From positions 19,496 through 83,495 of the forward strand of contig NZ_JONK01000026.1 in NCBI RefSeq assembly GCF_000711885.1: 64,000 nucleotides of DNA, read 5' to 3'. The position numbers and the translations under genes were made by a program. The stretch's first letter is position 1, and the number at the start of each line of letters is the position of its first letter. Positions 45,027 through 53,252 of this stretch are shown in pieces. Below the pieces are notes generated by a model, which saw nothing but the letters and a program-made list of their open reading frames with translations, did not search any database and had not been told where the DNA came from. Source of the DNA: Chromobacterium haemolyticum DSM 19808 (GTDB lineage Bacteria > Pseudomonadota > Gammaproteobacteria > Burkholderiales > Chromobacteriaceae).

Positions 45027-47111
45027 TTACTGCGCCTCCGCCTGGATCGCCGTCAGGGCGATGGTGTAGACGATGTCGTCCACCAGCGCGCCGCGCGACA
45101 GATCGTTGACCGGCTTGCGCAGGCCTTGCAGCATCGGGCCCACCGACACCACGCCGGCGGAGCGCTGTACCGCCTTGTAAGTGGTGTTGCCGGTGTTGAG
45201 ATCCGGGAACACGAAGACGTTGGCGCGGCCGGCCACTTCGCTGTCCGGCGCCTTTTGGCGGCCTACGGACTCCACGCTGGCGGCGTCGTACTGCATCGGG
45301 CCGTCAATCATCAGATCCGGGCGCTTTTCCTTGGCGATGCGGGTGGCTTCGCGCACTTTCTCCACGTCCGAACCGCTGCCGGAAGTGCCGGTGGAGTAAG
45401 AGATCATCGCCACGCGCGGGCTCAGGCCGAAGGCGCGAGCGGAATCGGCGGACTGGATGGCGATGTCCGCCAGCTGTTCCGCGTTCGGGTCCGGGTTCAC
45501 CGCGCAATCGCCGTAAACCAGCACCTGATCCGGCATCAACATGAAGAAGATGCTGGACACGATGCTGGCGCCCGGCGCGGTCTTGATCAGTTGCAACGCC
45601 GGACGGATGGTGTTGGCGGTGGTGTGCACCGCGCCGGATACCAGGCCGTCCACCTCGTTCAGGGCCAGCATCATGGTGCCGATCACCACGCTGTCTTCCA
45701 GTTGCTCTTCCGCCTGCTGCGCGGTCAGCCCCTTGCTCTTGCGCATTTCCATCATCGGCGCCACGTAGCGGCCGGCGGCCTCTTTCGGGGCCAGGATTTC
45801 AATGTCGGCCGGCAGCGTCACGCCCTGGGCTTCCGCCACCTGACGGATGCGCTCCGGTTCGCCAATCAGCACGCAGCGGGCGATGCCCTTCTCGTGGCAG
45901 ATGGCGGCGGCCTGGATGGTGCGCGGCTCGTCGCCTTCCGGCAGCACGATGCGCTTTTGCGAGCGGCGCGCGCTCTCGATCAGACGATGACGGAAGGCCG
46001 GCGGCGGCAGGCGCACTTCGCGCGGCTCGCCGATCTTCTGCACCAGCACCGCGGTGTCGATGCGCTCGGCCACGAAGTCGATCATCGCCTGCATGCGCTC
46101 GGCGTCTTCCATCGCCACGTGGCGGTCCAGATTGGCCAGCATGGTGCTGGTCTCATAGGTGTCGCGCTCGGTGGACAGAATGGTCAGGCCGGCTTGGCGC
46201 GCGGACTGGATCAGCGGCAGGATGCTGCCGGAAACCGGTTCGCCGCAGGTCAGCAGCAGGCCGGCCAGCGGCACGCCGCGCAGCATGGCCAGCGAGGTGG
46301 CCAACACCACGTCGCTGCGGTCGCCCGGCGTCACCACCAGGGTGCCCGGCAGCAGGCGTTCGGCCATCTTCTCCACGGTGCGGGCCGCCACCACGGTTTC
46401 GCGCATGCGCGCCTGCTCGATCTGGCCGGCGTGTTCAATCTTCAAGCCCAGCGCGCTGACCACGTCCAGCACGCGCGGCGCGTCAAGTTTGGCGTCGTAC
46501 GGCACGCAACCCAGCAGCGGCGTGGCGCAGCCCAGCTCCGCCAGCTCGGCGCGCAGGCCGGCCAGATTGCCGCACTCCGCGCCGCGATTCAGCAGCAGGC
46601 CGGCCAGTTTGCCGTTGCCGTCTGCGCCAAACTGACGCTGCACCAGTTGCACGCATTCGGCGATGTCGCGCGCGCCGCGGCCGGCGCCGGACAGCACCAG
46701 CAGCAGTTCCGCGGACAGGCTGCCGGCCATTTCCGCGTTCAGGCGAATGGCGGTTTGCGCGTCGCTGTCCGGCACCAGGCCTTCAACGATCAGCACGTCG
46801 TGATTGTCGCGCGCCTGTTCCGCCAGGCGCACCACGTCCTCCATCAAGGTGGCCAGCTCGCCTTCGCGCAGCATGGCTTGAGCGCGGGCGAAGGGGATGG
46901 ACGCCGGCGCGTCGATATTGCACAGCTGGCGGGCAAAGTGGCTGGACAGCTCGGCGCCCACGCTGGCGGGCTGTGCGATGGGCTTGACGAAGCCCACCTT
47001 GATGCCGTCGCGCTCCAGCGCGTGCACCAGGCCCAGGGTCATGGAGGTCAGCCCGGCGTCCGAACCATAGGAAGCCAGGAAAAACACTCGTTTCGGTTGT
47101 TGCGATGTCAT
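45027..47111 (-). CDS. pta: Phosphate acetyltransferase
   Basis: 694 residues, the long form with an N-terminal P-loop-like domain (KRVFFLASYGSDAGLTSMTLG), a central DRTGG domain and the C-terminal PTA catalytic domain (PEGDEPRTIQAAAICHEKG; YSTGTSGSGSDVEKVREAT; NVFVFPDLNTGNTTYKAVQRSAG). It interconverts acetyl-CoA and acetyl phosphate. Together with ackA upstream it makes ATP from acetyl-CoA produced by pyruvate formate-lyase. Length is typical (E. coli 714). It follows ackA with a 115-bp gap. Confidence 0.94.
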   Translation of the reverse strand: MTSQQPKRVFFLASYGSDAGLTSMTLGLVHALERDGIKVGFVKPIAQPASVGAELSSHFARQLCNIDAPASIPFARAQAMLREGELATLMEDVVRLAEQARDNHDVLIVEGLVPDSDAQTAIRLNAEMAGSLSAELLLVLSGAGRGARDIAECVQLVQRQFGADGNGKLAGLLLNRGAECGNLAGLRAELAELGCATPLLGCVPYDAKLDAPRVLDVVSALGLKIEHAGQIEQARMRETVVAARTVEKMAERLLPGTLVVTPGDRSDVVLATSLAMLRGVPLAGLLLTCGEPVSGSILPLIQSARQAGLTILSTERDTYETSTMLANLDRHVAMEDAERMQAMIDFVAERIDTAVLVQKIGEPREVRLPPPAFRHRLIESARRSQKRIVLPEGDEPRTIQAAAICHEKGIARCVLIGEPERIRQVAEAQGVTLPADIEILAPKEAAGRYVAPMMEMRKSKGLTAQQAEEQLEDSVVIGTMMLALNEVDGLVSGAVHTTANTIRPALQLIKTAPGASIVSSIFFMLMPDQVLVYGDCAVNPDPNAEQLADIAIQSADSARAFGLSPRVAMISYSTGTSGSGSDVEKVREATRIAKEKRPDLMIDGPMQYDAASVESVGRQKAPDSEVAGRANVFVFPDLNTGNTTYKAVQRSAGVVSVGPMLQGLRKPVNDLSRGALVDDIVYTIALTAIQAEAQ

Positions 47112-47226
47112 GAGTTTTACTTTCGACGCGCGCGCCGCCGCAAGGCGGCCCGGCGTTCAGAATCAGGCGGCGGCCGACGGAGCGCCGGCCGCGCGATACA
47201 GACGCGGCTTGCGCCGCGAGACCCGA

Positions 47227-48420
47227 TCAGATACCGGCCAGGTCGGCGGTATCCTTGGCGATCATCCACTCTTCGTTGGTGGCCATCACCAGCGCGGTGG
47301 TAGTGCCCGGCTGGCTGATCACGCCGGTGTTGCCGCGCACGGCGCGTTCGTTGGCGGCCGCATCCACGGCGAAGCCCAGCACCTTCATGTGGTTCAGGGT
47401 TTTTTCGCGCAGCAGGCTGGAGTTTTCGCCGATGCCGCCGGTGAACACCAGGGCGTCGATGCGGTCCAGCGAGGTGGCCAGGCCGCCCAGCAGGCGAGCC
47501 AGACGGTGGGCGAACATGTCCAGCGCCAGTTGCGCGTCCACATTGCCTTCCGCCGCCGCTTCTTCCAGAGCGCGGCAGTCGCTGGACACGCCGGAAATGC
47601 CCAACAGGCCGCTCTGCTTGTTCAGCAGATTGTCGATGCCGTCCAGATCCAGGCCTTCCTTGCGGGCGATGAACGTCACCGCGGCCGGGTCGATATCGCC
47701 GGAACGGGTGCCCATGATCAGGCCTTCCAGCGGGGTCATGCCCATGGTGGTGTCCATGCACTTGCCGTTCTTCACCGCGGAAGCGGAAGCGCCGTTGCCC
47801 AGGTGGGCGATCAGGATGCCGTGATTAGCCGGATCCAGCTTCAGCTCGGCCACGGTTTCGCCGGCGATGAAGCGGTGGCTGGTGCCGTGCATGCCGTAGC
47901 GGCGCACGCCGTATTCTTTGTAGAAACGCTGCGGCACGGCGTACATATAGGCCGGCTTGGGCATGGTCTGATGGAAGGCGGTGTCGAACACCACAACCTG
48001 CGGCAGCTTGGGGAAGGCTTTCTGCGCGGCGCGGATGCCCACCAGGTGGCCCGGATTGTGCAACGGCGCCAGCGCGCAGCATTCTTCGATGCCGGCCAGC
48101 ACTTCGTCGGTGATCAGCGCGGACGCCTGGAAGCGCTCGCCGCCGTGAACGATGCGGTGGCCAATGGCAACCACGCTGTCCAGCCACTCATGCTCGCCCA
48201 TGAAACGGGTCAGCGCTTCCATCGCCTCGGCGTGGCTGCCGCCGTTCAGCGACTCCGTCTTCTTGCCTTCCGCGGTTTTGAAAATGATGCGCGAATCCGC
48301 CAGACCCAGGCACTCGGCCAGGCCGGACAGCAGCGGCTCGCTGGAGCCCTTGGGCAGCAACGCGAACTTCAGCGAGGAACTGCCACAGTTGATCACCAGA
48401 ATTTCAGAAGATGTCGTCAT
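47227..48420 (-). CDS. ackA: Acetate kinase
   Basis: 397 residues, full length. Signature sequences: ILVINCGSSSLKFAL (N-terminal), HRIVHGGERF, FDTAFHQTMP, GMHGTSHRF, HLGNGASASAVKNGKCMDTTMGMTPLEG (range) and FTGGIGENSS. It converts acetyl phosphate and ADP into acetate and ATP. It is encoded between pflA and pta in the same direction, a logical fermentation order. The ribosome site before ATG 48420 is weak. Confidence 0.95.
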   Translation of the reverse strand: MTTSSEILVINCGSSSLKFALLPKGSSEPLLSGLAECLGLADSRIIFKTAEGKKTESLNGGSHAEAMEALTRFMGEHEWLDSVVAIGHRIVHGGERFQASALITDEVLAGIEECCALAPLHNPGHLVGIRAAQKAFPKLPQVVVFDTAFHQTMPKPAYMYAVPQRFYKEYGVRRYGMHGTSHRFIAGETVAELKLDPANHGILIAHLGNGASASAVKNGKCMDTTMGMTPLEGLIMGTRSGDIDPAAVTFIARKEGLDLDGIDNLLNKQSGLLGISGVSSDCRALEEAAAEGNVDAQLALDMFAHRLARLLGGLATSLDRIDALVFTGGIGENSSLLREKTLNHMKVLGFAVDAAANERAVRGNTGVISQPGTTTALVMATNEEWMIAKDTADLAGI

Positions 48421-48512
48421 AATATATCAGCGATTCATGATAAATAATTCGATAAACAAGCAGCGCCGCTCCGGGCGACGCTGCCAGCCAAAAACCACAG
48501 GCCGGAAGGCGC

Positions 48513-49304
48513 TCAAGTCACCTTCAAACCTTTACAGGAAAACAACTCGCGGGCACGTTTGACCTGCTCCGGCGTGGGAATCGGCGTATCCGCCAACTGG
48601 TATTCCATGCCCAGCTTCTGCCATTTGTCCATGCCCAACTGATGGAAGGGCAACACCTCAACCCGCTCCACCACACTGCCCAGGCCGGCAACGAAATCCG
48701 CCAGCCTGCTGATGTCCTCGTCGCCGTCGGTCACACCCGGCACCAGCACGTAACGCACCCACATTTTCTTGCCCAGCCGTTGCAGGCGACGGGCAAAGTC
48801 CAGCGTCGGCTGCAAGGGCTGGCCTGTCAGCGCGTGATAGCGCTCCGGGTCCGAATGCTTGATGTCCAGCATCACCAGGTCCACCGCGTCGAACCACTCG
48901 TCGCTCACCCGCTCGTGCAAAAAGCCCTGAGTGTCCAAGGCCGTGTGCAGGCCGAAGCGGCGCTTGGCCTCGCGGAACAGCTCGCCCACGAAACCGTCTT
49001 GCATCAGCGGCTCGCCGCCGGACACCGTCACGCCGCCGGCGAACTTCAAAAAGCGCGCATACGGTTCCAGCTCCGCCATCGCCTGCTCCACCGTGACCTG
49101 GCGGCCGTTGTGCAGCTTCCAGGTATCCGGGTTATGGCAGTATAGGCAGCGGAACTGGCAGCCCGAGGTGAAGAAGACAAAGCGCATGCCAGGCCCGTCC
49201 ACCCCGGCCCCGCTCTCCGTGGAATGCAGGTAACCCACCACGGATTCGGGAGACATGGCGTGTTCTTGCGGGACCGTGTCCACGGCGGTTTGGGTATCTG
49301 GCAT
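48513..49304 (-). CDS. pflA: Pyruvate formate-lyase activating enzyme
   Basis: 263 residues, radical-SAM fold. The cluster-binding motif CxxxCxxC is CQFRCLYCHN, preceded by VDGPGMRFVFFTSG; GGEPLMQ, MLDIKHSDPERYHALTG and WVRYVLVPGVTDG follow. It activates PflB by forming its glycyl radical with a [4Fe-4S] cluster and SAM, anaerobically. ATG 49304 has AGGAG nine bases upstream, so the 15-residue N-terminal extension relative to E. coli is probably real. pflA leads the pflA-ackA-pta run, unlike E. coli where it follows pflB. An FNR-type box lies about 160 bp upstream. Confidence 0.93.
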   Translation of the reverse strand: MPDTQTAVDTVPQEHAMSPESVVGYLHSTESGAGVDGPGMRFVFFTSGCQFRCLYCHNPDTWKLHNGRQVTVEQAMAELEPYARFLKFAGGVTVSGGEPLMQDGFVGELFREAKRRFGLHTALDTQGFLHERVSDEWFDAVDLVMLDIKHSDPERYHALTGQPLQPTLDFARRLQRLGKKMWVRYVLVPGVTDGDEDISRLADFVAGLGSVVERVEVLPFHQLGMDKWQKLGMEYQLADTPIPTPEQVKRARELFSCKGLKVT

Positions 49305-49462
49305 GCGTTTGTGCTCCTATGGCCGACAGAGGCCGGCCCTTAACAGGCCGCCTTTTAAAGCATAGTGCGCGGTTCCGAACGGGGCCTATCCCCAAACGCC
49401 TAGAGCCGAACACAAATGTTATTTTACGAACACATTTTATATTCTAAAACGAAAATATGTGT

Positions 49463-49476
49463 TTGATACAGGTCAA
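49463..49476. promoter_or_regulatory. FNR/ANR-type box upstream of pflA
   Basis: TTGATACAGGTCAA matches TTGAT-N4-ATCAA with one change. It suits oxygen-responsive activation of pflA. Confidence 0.65.
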
Positions 49477-49908
49477 AAGCGTACATTGTGATGTGCGCAC
49501 GCCACATCGCCCCGCTCACCCTCCCCGGCAAACCCTTGATTTACGTGGAGTTCCAGTTAAAACAGTCGTTAGTTTTACCTTGCACTGCAATATTTCCGCT
49601 CGTTCGCGAACATCGTCATAACACCCCGTCAGCATAAACCCGGCCCAGCAAGCGCCGGACCGCAACTGAGCTGGATCAAACCACGGCCCGTTTTTGCAAA
49701 TATCATTATCGGCAGCCGTCATACCAAAGACATGCCATGCCCGCCGGACAACCGCCATGGAGAGGCGCCAATGAAATGGCCGCCCCCAATTCGGTGTGGG
49801 GCGCCGGCATAGCGGAGGAAGAAATGCGTTATCCGGGAGCGCAGCGAGAGGAATAACGATTGGCGGGGGGGCGTTTGGGTGTTGAATCCGCAGCGCGGAG
49901 GCCAGAGT

Positions 49909-49927
49909 GGGCGGCTCGCCGCCGCCC
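49909..49927 (-). terminator. Hairpin after the M24 peptidase gene
   Basis: A 7-bp GC stem (GGGCGGC / GCCGCCC, loop TCGCC) lies 9 bp after the stop. It has no T run, so termination is uncertain. Confidence 0.5.
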
Positions 49928-49935
49928 GCCGTGGA

Positions 49936-50610
49936 TCAGGACTCGATCACCAACAAGTCTTCATAGAACGCGCCAAACTCGCCGGACGGATCGGCAATCT
50001 GGATTTCCAGAATCCACAAACCCGTGTCCGGGCATTGGGCGAAATCGCCCAGGCTGCCAGCCTTATAAATGGAGTGCGGAAAGTCCGACACCCGGTGGCC
50101 CTTGATGTCCAGGTTCAGCCGCCAGCCCATCTGCTCCGCACGCTCCGCCGCGTACTGGTACAAGGCCGGGCCGGCCAGGCGCTCGCGCCGCCACTTGTCC
50201 GCCACCTCCTGCCACAGCTGGCGCGCCGCCCCGGCACAGGCCTGCTTGCGCGCATTATCGCCAATAACGAAGGTATCGCCGGCGTCGCCCTCGTGGCCAT
50301 CCCAAACGATGCCCAAGTCGATGAAGAAGATATCGTCGTCCAGCAGCACATTGTCCGGATCGATCTGCTGCTTGAAGATTTTCAGCGTGCTGCGGCCAAA
50401 GCGGACGATGATGCCGTGCCAGATGCGGTCCATGCCCATGCTTTCCAGCTCCGCCTTGGCCAAATCCTTGGCCTGCTGTTCGGTCATGCCGGGGCGGATC
50501 TGCGCGGCGATGCGCCGCACCGCCGCCATGGTTTTGTCGCGAGCGGCGATCATTTTGTCCAGAGAGAAAGCGCTGCCCACCGCTTCCGGAGGGAGAGAAA
50601 CTGAGGTCAT
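49936..50610 (-). CDS. M24-family metallopeptidase-like protein
   Basis: 224 residues from ATG 50610; the frame open to 50694 adds an unlikely leader. Creatinase/aminopeptidase ('pita-bread') fold with the metal-ligand order kept: FIDLGIVWDGHEGDAGDTF (two Asp), DIKGHRVSDFPHS (His), LWILEIQIADP (Glu) and a last Glu near GAFYEDL. It lacks the N-terminal domain of full aminopeptidase P and is about the size of methionine aminopeptidase, but the sequence is closer to Xaa-Pro-type proteins. Substrate unknown. It stands alone in an otherwise regulatory stretch. Confidence 0.8.
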   Translation of the reverse strand: MTSVSLPPEAVGSAFSLDKMIAARDKTMAAVRRIAAQIRPGMTEQQAKDLAKAELESMGMDRIWHGIIVRFGRSTLKIFKQQIDPDNVLLDDDIFFIDLGIVWDGHEGDAGDTFVIGDNARKQACAGAARQLWQEVADKWRRERLAGPALYQYAAERAEQMGWRLNLDIKGHRVSDFPHSIYKAGSLGDFAQCPDTGLWILEIQIADPSGEFGAFYEDLLVIES

Positions 50611-50765
50611 GAGGAGTGCCCTATCTTGAGGTAAAGACCAAGAGACGAATGGGCAAAGGACTATACCGCAGCGCGGCCAAATAATGACATTCAAATCACA
50701 AACCTAATCAGCCCGCCCGCCGCTGCAAACCCGAACCACGCCGCCGACTGCGCCTATGGCCGCGA

Positions 50766-51038
50766 ATGCGGCGCGCACTTCGTCCAATGGCGAAAAGACA
50801 ACCCCGGCTACCGCGGCCAAAGCCTGCTGACACGCATCACCGGCGACATCAAATTCCGCAAGCCAGAACAGCCCGGCTACCGAGGGGTTTCTTCAACTAT
50901 CTGGAAGCCATGCTCATGCTGGCCGCGCGCAAGGTAGACGTGTTCGAGCACGTTGACGAACTGCACCGTCAGCAACAGGCGCAGGTCAAACGCAAGAAAA
51001 TGGAAAATCGCTTGAGGCGGCGAATAGAGAAGAAGTAA
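50766..51038 (+). pseudogene. Remnant of an unrecognised gene
   Basis: The frame at 50766-51038 (90 residues) looks genuine only from about 50882 on (FFNYLEAMLMLAARKVDVFEHVDELHRQ, then a basic tail). Just upstream, another frame reads RECGAHFVQWRKDNPGYRGQ and LLTRITGDIKFRKPEQPGYRG, which also looks coding. NPGYRG and QPGYRG repeat, and the frame changes right after the second, suggesting a deletion or frameshift in a longer gene. A terminator follows 10 bp after the stop. The family is not recognised. Confidence 0.5.
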
Positions 51039-51047
51039 GGAAGAAGG

Positions 51048-51069
51048 AACCCCGGCTTTGGCCGGGGTT
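51048..51069 (+). terminator. Rho-independent terminator
   Basis: AACCCCGGC / GCCGGGGTT with loop TTTG and a following GGTTT; 9-bp perfect stem. Confidence 0.8.
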
Positions 51070-51214
51070 TGGTTTGGGGTGTCGGGTTTTGAGGATGATG
51101 CCTGATGGGCTTATACCGCTTACGACTCAAAGCAGAAATTACCCCATTGGAAAATGCGGACGTTCAGCAACGTTTAAGTTCAGCGGCTGCCAAAACGGGC
51201 TTCCCAGGCTTGCC

Positions 51215-51535
51215 CTATAGGTTGCTACATTGACCAGTTACGCCGCTTCTCCAAGACTTTCCTCCAGCATTTTTGCAATTATGCGCATGTTGGTGCACCC
51301 CAATGCGCCTGCCAGTACAGTTTTTAGCAGAGAAGCACTCTCCAGGCTTCCTTGGCTGTATATAGCCTTCTACAGAAGCCGTGTTTGATGAAGGACTGTA
51401 ATTATCCCTAGCTGTTTGCTTGGTAGATAATGTACTTTCACCAACTTTAGTCATATTACCCGGTGATGCGCTGGCAAAACAGGATACCACAAGAAGAAAT
51501 ACGGAAAGAAAAGGAAACGCATGAAGTACTCTCAT
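51215..51535 (-). CDS. Small secreted Cys/His-rich protein, unknown function
   Basis: 106 residues with a signal peptide (AFPFLSVFLLVVSCFASA-SP). The mature part is polar with a Ser/Thr-rich stretch and four or five cysteines in its second half (GECFSAKNCTGRRIGVHQHAHNCKN, GQCSNL), likely disulfide-bonded. No family recognised. GC is much lower than in the surrounding chromosome and matches the adjacent toxin gene, which is read in the same direction just upstream on that strand (gap about 100 bp). The two may be co-transcribed; a partner or accessory role is speculation. Confidence 0.65.
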   Translation of the reverse strand: MRVLHAFPFLSVFLLVVSCFASASPGNMTKVGESTLSTKQTARDNYSPSSNTASVEGYIQPRKPGECFSAKNCTGRRIGVHQHAHNCKNAGGKSWRSGVTGQCSNL

Positions 51536-51637
51536 TATTAATGCTCCTTAATTTTAAATCCTAAGGCATTATTTTTGGATTACACCCAGCAGTTTTGGCT
51601 TTATTTTAAATTAAATTTCTGCCAATTTTAACTTGCT

Positions 51638-52522
51638 TTAGAAAGGTGAAGCTGGCGAGATTATTTCCACATGTCGCTTCGAATTACTTGCACCGGGATT
51701 AGCTGCGGAACGACGCTCAATTAGCACACCACTTGCATTTCTAGCCAAGTTAGTAACATCGCGAATCTCAACAAAAAAATCCATTCCTTGCGCCGCACTA
51801 AATGGTGCCCTGCCCGTATAATATATGCCTAACCCATGCTTTTCATCGTCAATTTTTACAAAACCTTTTTGGCAATCTTGAGTCTTTCTTTCTAGAGCCC
51901 TGTAAAATGATTGTTTATAAGTTTGAGTAGGCTGGGGCCTTTGACCCCAACGTGTTTCAATTCCATACAATTCAGCATCAAGTTTACTGTAACCAGAAAC
52001 AGACACTTTTTTGAAATAATAATCAACACGATATGTTCTATTAGCAGGAACATTGACAAAGAAAGAAGGCAAGTCCCAGGTTTTGTTAACACTAATTGTT
52101 TTGGTTTTGTCAGTAGACATGTCATATTGCAAGCCAAGACTATGTGTTATCCCACCTGACGCAAACAATACATTGAAACTGGCATTTGCATTTAAATTAT
52201 AACTAAATGTCCAACCCGAGCTGTTGGTTGTGCTTTTTTCTTCCGAATGAGAATAGCTAAAGCCTTTCACTGGAAGCTCCACATCATAAGGTAAACTATT
52301 TCTTAACGTATTGCTATCTACGGTTATTATTTCATCTGTAGTCTTTATGGTTGCGTCGATACCTCCTCCTTTAATAACAGCATTATTCACAAGGTGGCTT
52401 ACATAATGATCGGCCGCCCAGTCTTGACATACGAGCATAGCTTTGAGCTTTACATCTATGTCTTCACTAGCCATTAAAGGCATGGGAGATACGCTCAATA
52501 TCACGGCTAAAGACTTATTCAT
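51638..52522 (-). CDS. Probable aerolysin/ETX-MTX2-type beta-pore-forming toxin
   Basis: 294 residues with a signal peptide (KSLAVILSVSPMPLMAS). The central region (about 80-180) has the alternating Ser/Thr-polar/hydrophobic strands of the ETX/MTX2/aerolysin fold: PVKGFSYSHSEEKSTTNSSG, WTFSYNLNANASFNVLF, GGITHSLGLQYDMSTDKTKT, then WDLPSFFVNVPANRTYRVDYYF. The Ser/Thr-rich stretch is where the amphipathic pore hairpin lies in this family. No lectin domain is seen. Base composition is near 38% GC against about 62% around it, a sign of recent transfer. The assignment rests on pattern, not a database match; target cells are unknown. Confidence 0.65.
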   Translation of the reverse strand: MNKSLAVILSVSPMPLMASEDIDVKLKAMLVCQDWAADHYVSHLVNNAVIKGGGIDATIKTTDEIITVDSNTLRNSLPYDVELPVKGFSYSHSEEKSTTNSSGWTFSYNLNANASFNVLFASGGITHSLGLQYDMSTDKTKTISVNKTWDLPSFFVNVPANRTYRVDYYFKKVSVSGYSKLDAELYGIETRWGQRPQPTQTYKQSFYRALERKTQDCQKGFVKIDDEKHGLGIYYTGRAPFSAAQGMDFFVEIRDVTNLARNASGVLIERRSAANPGASNSKRHVEIISPASPF

Positions 52523-52923
52523 ATAGTGTTTACCTTTATATATTGAATACTCATTTTCGTGGAAGGTTGAGTATTAAATTCAATATTCCCTCATAAAATA
52601 CTCAAAACATTTTGTGTGGCACCCTAAATTTCTTGACTATTGACCCAGAGTGGTAACCACAAAAGAGCAAAACCCAATTAGCCCCACTTTCCATTTATGC
52701 TTTATGATTACAAAGACGGGTTAAAATATGCGACAGTTCAATTAATAAAATTAAATCATTCTCATTTTTTATTTAAAATATAAATATAAGCTCAACAAAC
52801 AAGTGGCTTGTCAATAGATGAGGGAACCTGTTCTGGAGTAAGTACGGAGGGAAGACCTGAACAACCCACGCCACGGACTGAGATACCACAGACAGTCGGT
52901 TTCGGCCTGACCCTCGGTGGTCA
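52523..52923. other. AT-rich region upstream of the toxin gene
   Basis: 401 bp of low GC containing the presumed toxin promoter. No gene or clear repeat seen. A 111-residue frame crossing 52811-53146 on - lacks a ribosome site and overlaps the better small gene. Confidence 0.45.
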
Positions 52924-53058
52924 CTAGAAAGCAGAAAGCTTCGCTATACCTAAAGGCGAGCTGCCATTGAGACCCAGGTAGGGGAAGATGGCGACGTAGA
53001 AATGCGGGGTTTCTTCGGCGTTGTCTTCGTGCCACAGGAAGATAGTTCTCTTGCTCAT
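52924..53058 (-). CDS. 44-residue protein, unknown function
   Basis: ATG 53058 is preceded by GGAGGAGGGAGG, a very strong ribosome site, which is the main reason to call it. The product begins SKRTIFLWHEDNAEETPHFYV and ends SAF; it is acidic-then-aromatic, without a signal or membrane helix. No family recognised; it may be the start of a longer, now truncated gene. Confidence 0.5.
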   Translation of the reverse strand: MSKRTIFLWHEDNAEETPHFYVAIFPYLGLNGSSPLGIAKLSAF

Positions 53059-53186
53059 AGGCCTCCCTCCTCCAGTCAGCTCGTATTTTGCTGGGGCCCC
53101 ACCAATAAATGACAAACAAATCATTACATTTTGTAACACTACACAATTTGATAGCGACATTGCTGCAAAACAGCCGCGCATAAAAA

Positions 53187-53206
53187 AAGCCTCCCCAAAG
53201 GGAGGC
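53187..53206 (-). terminator. Rho-independent terminator of pflB
   Basis: GCCTCCC / GGGAGGC with loop CAAA, and seven T on the - strand, 47 bp after the pflB stop. Confidence 0.85.
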
Positions 53207-53252
53207 TTGGCGCTGTGCCGGCTGGCCGTCGCGGTGGCCAGCGGCGTTACGC

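Larger units (their letters stand above)
49305..49935. other. Intergenic region with the pflA promoter
   Basis: 631 bp. The first 200 bp upstream of pflA are AT-rich and carry the FNR-type box at 49463-49476 plus two GAACA stretches (49409, 49428). The remainder up to the M24 peptidase gene shows no gene I can support; an 80-residue frame (49516-49758, -) has no recognisable motif. Confidence 0.5.

Noticed and set aside
45126..47303. 725-residue open frame on the + strand opposite pta
   Set aside because: It mirrors a GC-rich gene, is rich in Gln/His/Arg/Gly with no domain, and pta has clear motifs.
49516..49758. 80-residue - strand frame between pflA and the M24 gene
   Set aside because: No ribosome site or motif; could be chance.
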